A stretch of 64,000 nucleotides of DNA from an uncultured Oscillibacter sp. (lineage in GTDB: Bacteria > Bacillota > Clostridia > Oscillospirales > Oscillospiraceae): assembly GCF_900546705.1 (NCBI RefSeq), contig NZ_URDP01000005.1:1-64000 (forward strand). Direction: 5' to 3'. Both the position numbers and the translations under genes were made by a program. Under the pieces are notes generated by a model. It saw only the letters and a program-made list of their open reading frames with translations, did not search any database and was not told the origin of the DNA. The first letter of the stretch is position 1, and every line of letters begins with the position of its first letter. This document shows, one piece after another, positions 15,890 through 23,775 of the stretch.

Positions 15890-16183
15890 ATGAACGAAAC
15901 GCTGAAATTGCTGTATGACAGATTCTACACCCCTCTGCCCATGGCAGAGGCCAACCAGGAAGTGGAAACCTGTCACCGGCAGCTCATTGAACGGCTGGAC
16001 AAGCCAGAACGGAAGTTGGTGCTACGGATCATCGATGCCCAGAACCTGATGATCGAGGAACGCTCTGTGGATAGCTTCATCTGCGGCTTCCGTCTGGCGT
16101 TGGAAATGGCAAACGAACTGAATCACTACATGGAAGAGCGCCCGGAGCCGGAGGATCATCCCGGCCCGGACGCTCTTCCTTAA
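15890..16183 (+). CDS. DUF6809-like small protein
   Basis: A 97-residue, mostly helical, acidic protein. It opens NETLKLLYDRFYTPLP and has a central LIERLDKPERKLVLRIIDAQ and FICGFRLALEMANEL, a pattern I associate with DUF6809 proteins of Firmicutes mobile elements. ACAAGGAGG lies upstream of the ATG and fixes the start; an upstream in-frame start would add hydrophobic residues without a ribosome site. It converges with the mobilization operon. The function is unknown. Confidence 0.65.
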   Translation: MNETLKLLYDRFYTPLPMAEANQEVETCHRQLIERLDKPERKLVLRIIDAQNLMIEERSVDSFICGFRLALEMANELNHYMEERPEPEDHPGPDALP

Positions 16184-16191
16184 TCATCCGG

Positions 16192-16566
16192 TCAATCCAG
16201 CTGCTCTGCCTGCTCCCAGCGGATATAACCGTTGGACTTCTTCCGGTAGATGCAGTGCCAACGGGAACCGTCAAATACCTCATCGGCAAAGTTAATGAGG
16301 GTTTTGGATGGGGAGTAGTTCACACCCCAGCTTTGCCACCAGACGGACAGCTTGATTTTGCGGCCGTCATCCGCATCAAAAAAGCACAGGAGCATGGGCT
16401 TGCTCCTGTGCCAGCAGCGGAAGGTCAGTGTTCCGGTAAAGGAACCACTTTCCTCCGGATAGTGGTAGTCCTTTATCGGGGCTGCGTCCCTGTCCGCTTT
16501 GCAGCGGATGATCTGTGCCCGACAGGGATGGTCCTGTTCAAATGTGGATGTGTACTGATTGCGCAT
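16192..16566 (-). CDS. unknown protein of the mobilization operon
   Basis: A 124-residue protein rich in aromatic residues, with a beta-strand-like pattern (TGTLTFRCWHRSKPMLLCFF, then KIKLSVWWQSWGVNY). It starts 13 bases after the relaxase stop with an AGGAGG site overlapping the relaxase end, so it is translationally coupled. No motif is recognised. Conservation next to MobV relaxases would suggest a transfer accessory role. Confidence 0.6.
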   Translation of the reverse strand: MRNQYTSTFEQDHPCRAQIIRCKADRDAAPIKDYHYPEESGSFTGTLTFRCWHRSKPMLLCFFDADDGRKIKLSVWWQSWGVNYSPSKTLINFADEVFDGSRWHCIYRKKSNGYIRWEQAEQLD

Positions 16567-16579
16567 GTTGATTACCTCC

Positions 16580-17557
16580 TCAATGTCCGAATTGCTGCTC
16601 CTGCTTTTGCTTTAGCTGCGCTTCATAGTGTTCCTTCAGTTGCTCCCGCAGATCCTGGGGAATGGAGTCAATGAAATCCCGACACTCCTGCAGCTCATAG
16701 ATGAGAGACATTTTCTCCAGGTGCTCCTGATGCTGTTCCCACTGGGCTCGCTCTGCATCCCTTCTTTCGATCAAGGCGTTCTGTCTCAAAATCTGGATCT
16801 GCTCATCGTAAGGCTTCAGTTTTGCTTCGAAGGCGTTGACCTGGGGATACCACTGCTCCAGCAGCTTCAGAATTTTTTCCCTCTGCCGTTTGGCATTCAG
16901 TGTCCCGATCTGCTCCAGCTCGGTGCGGATCTGTTTCATTTCGTCGGTGAGTCGGTGGGACTGCTTGTAAAGCCACGTGGGAATGTGCTTCCGTCTGGTG
17001 ACGGCGGCAGACTGCCCTCGTTCCAGCTCCGGGAACTCTGAGGCCATGTGGTCGTGGAATTTGTCTTGCCACTCCACCAGCTTGTCCCGCCCTCCAATCA
17101 CCTCCTTGGCGGACAGCCGGTTGTCTTTTGTCAGCGGAACAAAGCACAGGTGCATGTGCGGATTGCGCTCATCCATGTGGACCACGGCGGAGAAGATGTT
17201 GGATTCGCCAACTTCTTTCTTAAAAAAGTCCAGCGCCCGCTCAAAGTAGCGGCGCACCTGCTCTGGCAAAAGACGGGCCAGATACTCCGGTGTGGCGGTG
17301 ACAATGGTGTCGATGAACTTCACGCTGTCCTTGCGCACTTTGCATTTGGGATTCTCCCGCTGGGCACGCTCAATACGGGACTGGATCTCTGCGTAGTACT
17401 TGTGCCGTGGTTGAATGAGATGATAGTTGAGATGGGAACGTTGCGTGTCCACATCCGGATTGCTGGTGTACTGTTCCTTTTTTCGTTCGTGGTGTTTTTC
17501 GATGGCGGAGGCCGGTCCGCCTTTTCGTTTCTCGAAGCGCATAATGGCGTAAGGCAT
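16580..17557 (-). CDS. mobV: MobV/Pre-family relaxase
   Basis: A 325-residue protein. The N-terminal relaxase domain (about 1-190) holds MPYAIMRFEKRKGG and the metal-binding motif HMDERNPHMHLCF, the diagnostic HxDExxPHxH of MobV enzymes. The C-terminal half is a charged coiled coil (about 210-320). It nicks oriT and pilots the strand for transfer using a helper conjugation machine. The start is the ATG behind GAAAGGAG; the reading frame extends 24 codons further upstream without a ribosome site. The oriT signature lies about 200 bases upstream. Confidence 0.9.
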   Translation of the reverse strand: MPYAIMRFEKRKGGPASAIEKHHERKKEQYTSNPDVDTQRSHLNYHLIQPRHKYYAEIQSRIERAQRENPKCKVRKDSVKFIDTIVTATPEYLARLLPEQVRRYFERALDFFKKEVGESNIFSAVVHMDERNPHMHLCFVPLTKDNRLSAKEVIGGRDKLVEWQDKFHDHMASEFPELERGQSAAVTRRKHIPTWLYKQSHRLTDEMKQIRTELEQIGTLNAKRQREKILKLLEQWYPQVNAFEAKLKPYDEQIQILRQNALIERRDAERAQWEQHQEHLEKMSLIYELQECRDFIDSIPQDLREQLKEHYEAQLKQKQEQQFGH

Positions 17558-17703
17558 CACACAAAACTCCTTTCGTTGAACTGGTGGGCGTGCAGTGGAC
17601 GAGGGCTTTTTCACATACCGCCCTGCCAATGTGGAACCCGCCGCAGGGAGACTGATGCTGCACCCGGCAAGACTGGTACGGCGGCGGTTTCCCCGCCCGC
17701 GAG

Positions 17704-17738
17704 AAATGCCCGGCCCCTACAAGGCGGGCCGGGCATTT
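17704..17738. repeat. 13-bp hairpin upstream of the relaxase gene
   Basis: AAATGCCCGGCCC (17704-17716) pairs perfectly with 17726-17738. It lies between oriT and the relaxase start and could be part of oriT structure or an attenuator. Confidence 0.5.
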
Positions 17739-17754
17739 TCGCGTGCGGTTGTCA

Positions 17755-17785
17755 GGGCGGTATAACGCACTATACCTTGCCGCCC
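17755..17785 (-). other. oriT: origin of transfer (oriT) of the MobV type
   Basis: The minus strand reads GGTATAGTGCGTTATACC (17759-17776), an inverted repeat whose core TAGTGCG-TTATAC closely matches the MobV nick region known from plasmid pMV158 (TAGTGTG-TTATAC). The predicted nick falls between GCG and TTA. It lies about 200 bases upstream of the relaxase gene on the same strand. Confidence 0.75.
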
Positions 17786-18283
17786 CGTAGGGGCAGCAAG
17801 GCGTGCGCCCGGGGACACCCCGGGACCCCGTTTTGCGGCTTCGGCTGCGCAGGCAACGGGCCTTGATTGGCCCGCAGCCTGCGCCCCTTTGCCGCCGTTT
17901 TTGCCGCCTTTCACTGGGGGCAGGGGTGTACCCCTCCTGGGCGGCAAAAACGCGCCTGCGGGCGGACGGGGGACGAAGGACGGGGGGTATTGCAAAGATG
18001 AAGACAGCGCCTGCGATTTCTCGCAGACGCTGTCATACACGGGTGAAAGGTCGAGATCACACCATACCTTCCACGCTTTCATACAGAGTCAACTCGGTTT
18101 GCGCTCACAAAACGCTAACAGAATGCTCACACTTTTCCGGAAAATCTGCTTTGGTGGGAAAAAATCCCAAAGTCTTGCACCGACAAGGAAAACGCCGGAA
18201 ACCCCAGTAAAATCAAGGGCTTCCGGCGTTTTAAGGAGCGCAGAGGAGCACACAAAATGCTCCAAAAGGCACCCGCTTCCAAC
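17786..18283. other. non-coding right end of the element
   Basis: I see no convincing gene here. The first 200 bases are very GC-rich. A nested inverted repeat GACAGCG...CGCTGTC sits near 18003-18033. The right subterminal repeat is at 18109-18144. A terminator-like hairpin (AAACGCCGGAA with TTCCGGCGTTTT) spans 18190-18232. Confidence 0.5.
18109..18144. repeat. right subterminal direct repeat of the element
   Basis: GCTAACAGAATGCTCAC followed by TTTTCCGGAAAA matches the left copy at 1020-1056 in the same orientation with a few differences. It is about 140 bases from the attR core; the left copy is about 85 bases from attL. Confidence 0.5.
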
Positions 18284-18294
18284 GACTCGAAATC
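18284..18294. other. attR core of the integrated element
   Basis: GACTCGAAATC, identical to 927-937. To its right the tRNA sequence continues; to its left the sequence is element DNA. Confidence 0.8.
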
Positions 18295-18341
18295 AGTTTG
18301 CGGGCAACCGCACGAGGGTTCGAATCCCTCCCGCTGCGCCA
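18284..18341 (+). pseudogene. 3' half of the split host tRNA-Ser(CGA)
   Basis: From the anticodon loop this runs through the stem TCAGT, a long variable arm (TGCGG/CCGCA), the T arm GAGGG-TTCGAAT-CCCTC and acceptor strand CCGCTGC, ending GCCA. The acceptor complements the GCAGCGG of the 5' half at 896. The host terminator follows at 18345. With no 5' half or promoter beside it, it should be silent. Confidence 0.9.
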
Positions 18342-18344
18342 AAT

Positions 18345-18382
18345 GCCGGAGCAGGGCGTTCCCTGCTCCGGCGTCTTTTTTT
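18345..18382 (+). terminator. original terminator of the split tRNA-Ser
   Basis: GCCGGAGCAGGG and its complement enclose CGTT, followed by GTCTTTTTTT. It starts four bases after the tRNA 3' half. Confidence 0.8.
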
Positions 18383-18386
18383 GCCC

Positions 18387-18890
18387 TCACTCCATCCCGT
18401 AGGAGATCCGGCACAATTCCTTTCCCGCCCGGGTGCGGAAGACGGTCTCCAGGGCCGCGCGCACCGCCGCGGCGTCCAGCCCGTCCTCGTAGAAATTCAC
18501 CAGGAAGTCCGCCTCCACCAGGATCTGGTAGTCCGGGCCGTCGATATTCGTATAGGTGTGGTGGTGGCCCACCAGGTAGCAGATCCGCTCCGTGTCGGCT
18601 GCGTCCAGGCCCAGCTCCTCCAGCATCCGCCGGGCATAGGACGGCCCCTCCTGCTCCTGGAGCTTTCCCGTGCACCGGCCGTACTTTTCCTCCGCCGGCC
18701 GGATGCCGATGTCGTGGACCAGGGCCGCGCACTCGGTGAGAAACTGGGTGTGGGGGTCCAGGTGCTCCATGCGCCCGATCAGCTGGGCGAACCGGTGTAC
18801 TTTCATCAAATGCTGGATGCGCTTGGGGTCGCCCTGGTTGAAGCGCATCATCTTCTCCGTGAGAAGATCCACCATCTCCGTATTGTTCAT
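18387..18890 (-). CDS. HD-domain phosphohydrolase
   Basis: A 167-residue protein with the HD metal-binding pattern: His in KVHRFAQLI, then AALVHDIG, and GHHHTYTNIDGPDYQILVEADFLVN with the distal Asp. The residues for a binuclear metal site are present. HD proteins hydrolyse phosphate mono- or diesters of nucleotides; the substrate is unknown. The ATG follows GGAGG with six-base spacing. It stands alone between the tRNA terminator and a divergent small membrane protein gene. Confidence 0.8.
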   Translation of the reverse strand: MNNTEMVDLLTEKMMRFNQGDPKRIQHLMKVHRFAQLIGRMEHLDPHTQFLTECAALVHDIGIRPAEEKYGRCTGKLQEQEGPSYARRMLEELGLDAADTERICYLVGHHHTYTNIDGPDYQILVEADFLVNFYEDGLDAAAVRAALETVFRTRAGKELCRISYGME

Positions 18891-19083
18891 AGAAACCTCC
18901 GCTGTGCTGTGTTTTTCGCGGCGCCTGCCCGGAAACGCCCGGGACGGCCCGCGCCTGAGATGATGATACAACGTTCCCCGCCCCGGCGCAAGGCCGCGGG
19001 GCGCCCCCGGCACCGGAAGGAGAGGACAGGCGCGGGAGTATGGTGAAAACACACAAAAAATAAGAATAATTTTTCGGATTTTA

Positions 19084-19112
19084 TTGCGCTTTCCCAACAA
19101 ATTCCTTATAAT
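19084..19112 (+). promoter_or_regulatory. promoter of the small membrane protein gene
   Basis: TTGCGC (19084-19089) and TATAAT (19107-19112) are 17 bases apart. The rest of the 300-base gap after the HD gene is AT-rich near 19050 and holds no other feature I can support. Confidence 0.6.
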
Positions 19113-19189
19113 GATCGTACAATACGGTGCAGCGGCTCCATCTCCGTCTGGACCGATGGGGACTATGCGCTTGGAGGAGGTGCGGACCA

Positions 19190-19378
19190 ATGAATTACCT
19201 GGTTTTGGCATATATCGCTTTATTCGGCGTTCTGCTTTGCCCGGCGGTGCTGTATTTCTTCATAAAGAAAATCGTGCATGAGCAGGTTCCCGTGCTGGAG
19301 GGCATCTATCTTTCGGCCCTGGGGGTCGTCCTGATCCTCTGGATCGTAGCCGCGTTTTCCGGTGTTGCTCCCGCATAG
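19190..19378 (+). CDS. small two-helix membrane protein
   Basis: A 62-residue protein with hydrophobic segments at about 3-24 (LVLAYIALFGVLLCPAVLYFF) and 38-58 (IYLSALGVVLILWIVAAFSG), with KKIVHEQVP between them. GGAGGAGG precedes the ATG. It has its own promoter and terminator, so it is a monocistronic gene. The function is unknown. Confidence 0.65.
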   Translation: MNYLVLAYIALFGVLLCPAVLYFFIKKIVHEQVPVLEGIYLSALGVVLILWIVAAFSGVAPA

Positions 19379-19385
19379 CGTCCTT

Positions 19386-19411
19386 GCGGCCGCTTCGGCG
19401 GCCGCTTTTTT
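19386..19411 (+). terminator. terminator of the small membrane protein gene
   Basis: GCGGCCGC-TTCG-GCGGCCGC followed by six T. Confidence 0.85.
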
Positions 19412-19417
19412 GCGCCC

Positions 19418-20239
19418 TCACGGCTCCGGCGGCCCCAGGTCCCGGGCCACCCGGACGGCGTAGGCGTTGGCCATGGTGGCCGGGGCGTTGAACAGGGCCG
19501 AGAGCAGGTACTGCTTGGCGTTGCGCACCGGGACGGTGCACCGGGCCAGGCTGTCCAGCACGTAGACCATGTGCTCCCGGCCCAGCTTCAAAAACCGCTC
19601 CCGCACCGCCTGCCGGGGCAGGTCGCACCCGGCGATGCGGGCGGTGGGCCGCCGGTCGCACACCGCCTCCGCCGCCAGCTCCACCAGCTCGTCCAGCTCC
19701 TCCGCCCGGGTGGGATCGTCCGCCAGGAGCTGGTCGTACTCGATGTTCTCCAGAATCTGTGCCCGGACCGTCTCCCAGTCGGGTTCTTGGTCGGCGTCTC
19801 CCTCCGCCGCCCCGTCCGCCTCCGGTCCGGATGGGATGGGATGGGTCCTTGCTTGCTCTTTTCTTGCTTGTTTTGTTCTTTGTTTTTCTTTTCTTGATTG
19901 GGGGGACTTTGCCGCCTCCGGCTTTCCCGCACCCGGCGCCGCCGCCTCCGGCTTCTCCCATATGAGATATTCCGTGTCCCGGATGCGGCCGTCCGGCCCC
20001 CGCACCTGCCTCCGGCGGACGTACCCGGCCCGCTCCAGCTCCCCCAGGGCCCGGGACACCGCCTCCACCCCCTCCCGGCAGACGGCGGCCAGGCCCCGGA
20101 CGGAGTAGTCCCACCCCGCCGGCAGGGACACCAGCAGCCATAAAAGCCCCTTGGCCTTCAGGGAAAGCGCCGGGTCCCGCAGGGGGCCGTTGTCCAGAAT
20201 GGTGAAATCTCCCGTGTGCTGTGCGCGAATGACGGCCAT
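19418..20239 (-). CDS. replication-initiator-like HTH protein with DUF6017-type C-terminus
   Basis: A 273-residue protein. A winged helix at about 10-100 (LSLKAKGLLWLLVSLPAGWDYSV..., EAVSRALGELERAGYVRRRQ) resembles the RepA-N-like or DnaD-like N-domain. A Lys/Gln-rich linker lies at 110-150. The C-terminal domain (about 165-273; YDQLL...LDELVELAAEAV and YVLDSLARC, then AKQYLLSALFN) fits DUF6017. Such proteins are common on Firmicutes plasmids and elements. Here it lies about 1 kb outside attR, perhaps as a remnant of an older element. GGAGG precedes the ATG. Confidence 0.75.
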   Translation of the reverse strand: MAVIRAQHTGDFTILDNGPLRDPALSLKAKGLLWLLVSLPAGWDYSVRGLAAVCREGVEAVSRALGELERAGYVRRRQVRGPDGRIRDTEYLIWEKPEAAAPGAGKPEAAKSPQSRKEKQRTKQARKEQARTHPIPSGPEADGAAEGDADQEPDWETVRAQILENIEYDQLLADDPTRAEELDELVELAAEAVCDRRPTARIAGCDLPRQAVRERFLKLGREHMVYVLDSLARCTVPVRNAKQYLLSALFNAPATMANAYAVRVARDLGPPEP

Positions 20240-20413
20240 AGGCGCCCTCCTTTCCTCTGCCCGTCCCGCCCGGGCGCGGCGGGCGTGCACGCCGCCGTGC
20301 AACGGCGGCGGAACTTTTTCCCCCCGGCCCGTATTCCCACCGCGCCCCGGCGGTGGTATAATGGCCCCAGTAAGCCCGGAGAACGGACGGATGAAAACGG
20401 GAGATGGAGCGGT

Positions 20414-21268
20414 ATGTGGATCCTCTTTGCCTGCGGGTCGGCGTTTTTTGCCGGGGTGACGGCCATTCTGGCCAAGTGCGGCATCCGGCGCACCGATTCC
20501 ACGGTGGCCACCGCCATCCGCACCGTGGTGGTGCTGATCTTCGCGTGGGTCATGGTGTTCGTGGCCGGCTCCCAGGACCAGCTTGGCTCCATCGGCGGCA
20601 AGACCCTGGCCTTTCTGGTGCTCTCGGGCCTGGCCACCGGCGCGTCCTGGCTTTGCTACTTCCGGGCCCTCCAGACCGGCGACGTGAACAAGGTGGTGCC
20701 CATCGACAAGTCCAGCACCGTGCTGACCATCCTGCTGGCCTTCTTGCTGCTGGGGGAGCCCATCGGCCTCGCCCAGGGCATCGGCGTGGCGGCCATCGCA
20801 GCGGGCACGTTCCTCATGATCGAGCGCAAGGAGGGGGCGGGAGGCGGCAGCGGCCACTGGATGGCCTTCGCCTTCGGCTCGGCGGTTTTCGCCAGCCTCA
20901 CCGCCATTTTGGGCAAGGTGGGCATCCAGGACGTGGAGTCCAACCTGGGCACCGCCATCCGCACCGGCGTGGTGCTGGTGATGGCCTGGGCCATGGTGGC
21001 GGTGACGGGCAAAGGAGGGGAGGTCAAAAAGGTGCCCCGGGGGGAGCTGGCCTTCATCTGCCTCTCCGGCATCGCCACCGGCGCCTCCTGGCTTTGCTAC
21101 TACCGCGCCCTCCAGACCGGCCCGGCCAGCGCGGTGGTGCCCATCGACAAGCTGAGCATCCTGGTGACGGCGGCCTTTTCCCGGCTGGTGCTGGGGGAGC
21201 ACCTCACCGCCCGCTCCGGCTGTGGATTGGCCCTGCTGACCGCCGGGACGCTGGCCATGCTGGTCTGA
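20414..21268 (+). CDS. EamA-family drug/metabolite transporter
   Basis: A 284-residue inner-membrane protein with ten predicted helices formed by two tandem EamA repeats. The halves are visibly similar: TAILAKCGI/TAIRTVVVL/ATGASWLCYFRALQTGD in the first and TAILGKVGI/TAIRTGVVL/ATGASWLCYYRALQTGP in the second. Each half ends with VVPIDK. Substrates of the family are diverse (amino acids, metabolites, drugs), so none is assigned. A GGTATAAT box with an overlapping inverted repeat lies at about 20337-20362, a possible regulated promoter. Confidence 0.85.
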   Translation: MWILFACGSAFFAGVTAILAKCGIRRTDSTVATAIRTVVVLIFAWVMVFVAGSQDQLGSIGGKTLAFLVLSGLATGASWLCYFRALQTGDVNKVVPIDKSSTVLTILLAFLLLGEPIGLAQGIGVAAIAAGTFLMIERKEGAGGGSGHWMAFAFGSAVFASLTAILGKVGIQDVESNLGTAIRTGVVLVMAWAMVAVTGKGGEVKKVPRGELAFICLSGIATGASWLCYYRALQTGPASAVVPIDKLSILVTAAFSRLVLGEHLTARSGCGLALLTAGTLAMLV

Positions 21269-21409
21269 GACTGACAAAACGGCGCCTTTGTCCATACAGC
21301 CGGGCCCATGTGGCAGTGGTGCGGCGGGGCAAAGGGGGGTACAATAGAGAGGACGCGGCACGCCCGCGAATATATCCGGCCGCCGCCCGGCGCCCAGGAA
21401 GGAGCCTAC

Positions 21410-22240
21410 ATGGACACCATATCCCTGCTGACCACCCTGGATGAACGGTACCTGCCCCAGCTGCAGGTGCTGCTGACATCCCTGCACGTCAACAACCCCG
21501 GCGAGCGCTTCGCCCTCCACCTGCTCCACAGCGGCATCCCCCGCGATGCCCTGGCGGGCACGGCCCGCCGGTGCGGGGCCTGGGGCTGGGACTTTTTCCC
21601 CGCGGAGGTGGACGGCGCCCTTTTTGCCGGCGCGCCGGTGAGCCGCCAGTACCCCCGGGAGATGTACTACCGGCTGCTGGCCCCCCGGCTGCTGCCCGGG
21701 GTGGACCGCATCCTCTACCTGGACCCGGACATTCTGGTCATCAACCCCATCCGCCCCCTGTGGGAACAGGACCTGGCGGGCAAGCTGTTCGCCGCCGCCG
21801 CCCACACCGGCAAGACGGAGCTTGCCAGCAGCGTCAACCAGCTGCGGCTGGGCACGGAGGGGGACTACTATAACTCCGGCGTGCTGGTCATGGACCTGGC
21901 GGCCGGGCGGCGGGAGATCGAGCCCCGCTTCCTCTTCGACTACGTGGCCCGCCACCGCAAGGAGCTGGTGCTGCCGGACCAGGACGTGCTCAACGCCCTC
22001 TTCAGCCGGCGCATCCTGCCCCTGGAGGACGCGCTGTGGAACTACGACGCCCGCAACTACTCCACCTACTTTATGCGCAGCGGCGGCGTCATGGACGTGC
22101 GGTGGGTCATGGACCACACGGCGATTTTGCACTTTTGCGGCAAGGAGAAGCCCTGGAAGCCCAAGTACTTCCACCGCTTCGGCATTTTGTATCAGCACTA
22201 CGCCCGGCTTGCCCGGCGGGAGGAGGAGAGTTGGCAGTGA
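21410..22240 (+). CDS. glycosyltransferase family 8 protein
   Basis: A 276-residue GT-A fold enzyme. The metal and nucleotide-sugar motif YLDPDILV is at about 102-109. YYNSGVLVMDL, PDQDVLNALF and ILHFCGKEKPW are the other GT8 landmarks. Retaining transfer from a UDP-hexose is expected; the acceptor may be a cell-surface glycolipid or polysaccharide. GGAGCC precedes the ATG. Its stop overlaps the start of the cardiolipin synthase gene, which hints at a lipid-linked role. Confidence 0.85.
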   Translation: MDTISLLTTLDERYLPQLQVLLTSLHVNNPGERFALHLLHSGIPRDALAGTARRCGAWGWDFFPAEVDGALFAGAPVSRQYPREMYYRLLAPRLLPGVDRILYLDPDILVINPIRPLWEQDLAGKLFAAAAHTGKTELASSVNQLRLGTEGDYYNSGVLVMDLAAGRREIEPRFLFDYVARHRKELVLPDQDVLNALFSRRILPLEDALWNYDARNYSTYFMRSGGVMDVRWVMDHTAILHFCGKEKPWKPKYFHRFGILYQHYARLARREEESWQ

Positions 22241-23757
22241 AAAACCGGTACCGGCGCATCATCGGCAGCCGCCTGGTGGTCACGGCCCTGGCCGCGGCGG
22301 TCCAGGCGGCGTGGCTGTGGGGCCTTTTGGAGCTGCTGGCCCCCTACGCGCTGCTCATCGACGCGGCGCTGACGGTGCTGGCGGTGGTGTTCGTGCTCTA
22401 CGTGGCCTCCAAGCGGGATGAGCCCGCCTACAAGATCCTCTGGCTCATTGCCATCTTGTCCCTCCCCCTGTTCGGCACGGTGCTCTATCTGTGCTTCGGG
22501 GACAAAAAGACCGGCCGCCCCCTGGCCCGGCGCCTGGAGCGGGCCCGGGACGCCATGGGCCCCCACCCGGTCACGGCGCCCGGGACGGAGGAGGCCCTGC
22601 TGGCCGCCTCCCCCCGGATGGCACAGACCTTCCGGTACGCCGCGTACCTGAGCCGCAGCCCCACCTTCCCCAACACGGACGCCCGGTATTACCCCCTGGG
22701 CGACGACATGTTCCCGGCCATGCTGGAGGCTCTGGAGGGGGCGGGGAAGTTCATCTATCTGGAGTACTTCATCATCGCCGAGGGGCAGATGTGGGGCCGC
22801 ATGCTGGAGATCTTGGAGCGCAAGGCGGCCGCCGGGGTGGACGTGCGGGTCATCTACGACGACCTGGGCAGCCTGACCACCCTGCCTCCCGGGTACGGGG
22901 ACGCCCTGCGGCGCCGGGGCATCCGGTGCGTGGACTTCAACCCCATGCGGCTGGTGCTCTCCGGCACCCTCAACAACCGGGACCACCGGAAGATCCTGGT
23001 GGTGGACGGCACCGTGGCCTTCAGCGGCGGCGTGAACCTGGCGGACGAGTACATCAACGCCTACGAAAAGTACGGCCACTGGAAGGACGGGGGCTTCCGG
23101 GTGGAGGGAGCGGCGGCGTGGGGTTATACCCACATGTTTGCCGAGTTCTGGAACGCCTTCTCCCCGGAGAAGATCACCCTGCCCCTGTGCCCCGCCCCGG
23201 CGGCGCCCGCCGACGGCTTCATCCACCCCTACTGCGACATGCCCACCAACCACGACGCCGTCAGCAACCACCTCTACATGGAGCTTTTGGACCAGGCCGC
23301 GGAGTACGCCTGGTTCTTCACCCCCTACCTGATGCTGGGGGACACCCTGCTGGACACCTTCGTCCGGGCGGCCCGGCGGGGGGTGGACGTGCGGATCTAC
23401 GTGCCCGGCGTCCCGGACAAGCCCTTCATCTACCGGATCACCCGGAGCTTTTACCGGCCGCTGCTGCGGGCGGGGGTGCGGATCTTCACCTACACCCCCG
23501 GCTTCCTCCACGCCAAGGCCTGCCTCGTGGACGGCCAGGCGGGCATGCTGGGCACGGTGAACCTGGACTACCGGAGCCTGTTTCTCCACTTCGAGTGCAA
23601 CGCCCTTTTCTACCGGGCGTCGCTGCTCCAAGACCTGCGGCGGGACTTTGAGGCCACCGAGGCCAAGTGCCGGGAGGTGACGGAGGCCGACTGCGGCCGC
23701 GGTCTCGGCAGCCGCCTGGCCGACTGCCTGCTGCGGATCATCGCCCCCCTTTGCTGA
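22237..23757 (+). CDS. cls: cardiolipin synthase
   Basis: A 506-residue phospholipase D-superfamily enzyme. Two or three N-terminal membrane helices (about 8-80) are followed by two PLD domains with HxK(x)4D motifs: HRKILVVD starting at His250 and HAKACLVD starting at His425. It condenses phosphatidylglycerol molecules into cardiolipin at the membrane. The GTG start overlaps the glycosyltransferase stop by four bases; a TTG two codons upstream is an alternative. Length matches the family. Confidence 0.93.
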   Translation: MKNRYRRIIGSRLVVTALAAAVQAAWLWGLLELLAPYALLIDAALTVLAVVFVLYVASKRDEPAYKILWLIAILSLPLFGTVLYLCFGDKKTGRPLARRLERARDAMGPHPVTAPGTEEALLAASPRMAQTFRYAAYLSRSPTFPNTDARYYPLGDDMFPAMLEALEGAGKFIYLEYFIIAEGQMWGRMLEILERKAAAGVDVRVIYDDLGSLTTLPPGYGDALRRRGIRCVDFNPMRLVLSGTLNNRDHRKILVVDGTVAFSGGVNLADEYINAYEKYGHWKDGGFRVEGAAAWGYTHMFAEFWNAFSPEKITLPLCPAPAAPADGFIHPYCDMPTNHDAVSNHLYMELLDQAAEYAWFFTPYLMLGDTLLDTFVRAARRGVDVRIYVPGVPDKPFIYRITRSFYRPLLRAGVRIFTYTPGFLHAKACLVDGQAGMLGTVNLDYRSLFLHFECNALFYRASLLQDLRRDFEATEAKCREVTEADCGRGLGSRLADCLLRIIAPLC

Positions 23758-23775
23758 GGGGAGAGGGAGGAGACT

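Larger units (their letters stand above)
927..18294. mobile_element. integrative mobilizable element in tRNA-Ser(CGA)
   Basis: About 17.4 kb bounded by 11-bp direct repeats inside the two halves of a tRNA gene. It contains a tyrosine integrase, an excisionase-like HTH protein, a sigma-region-4-like protein, a MobV relaxase with an adjacent oriT, and cargo: a toxin-antitoxin pair, type I restriction-modification, a reverse transcriptase/SLATT module and a lipoprotein. There is no type IV secretion system and no coupling protein, so transfer would need a helper. The cargo differs in base composition: the reverse transcriptase module is very AT-rich, hsdM and hsdR are not, which suggests assembly from several sources. 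Confidence 0.85.

Noticed and set aside
896..18341. The split tRNA as a tRNA with a large intron or a trans-spliced tRNA
   Set aside because: The interruption contains an integrase, an oriT and repeated att cores. No intron catalytic or splicing structure is present at the junctions.
18387..19211. A longer form of the HD-domain protein starting near 19211
   Set aside because: The ATG at 18890 has a GGAGG site at correct spacing, and the extra N-terminus is unstructured and crosses the promoter region of the neighbouring gene.
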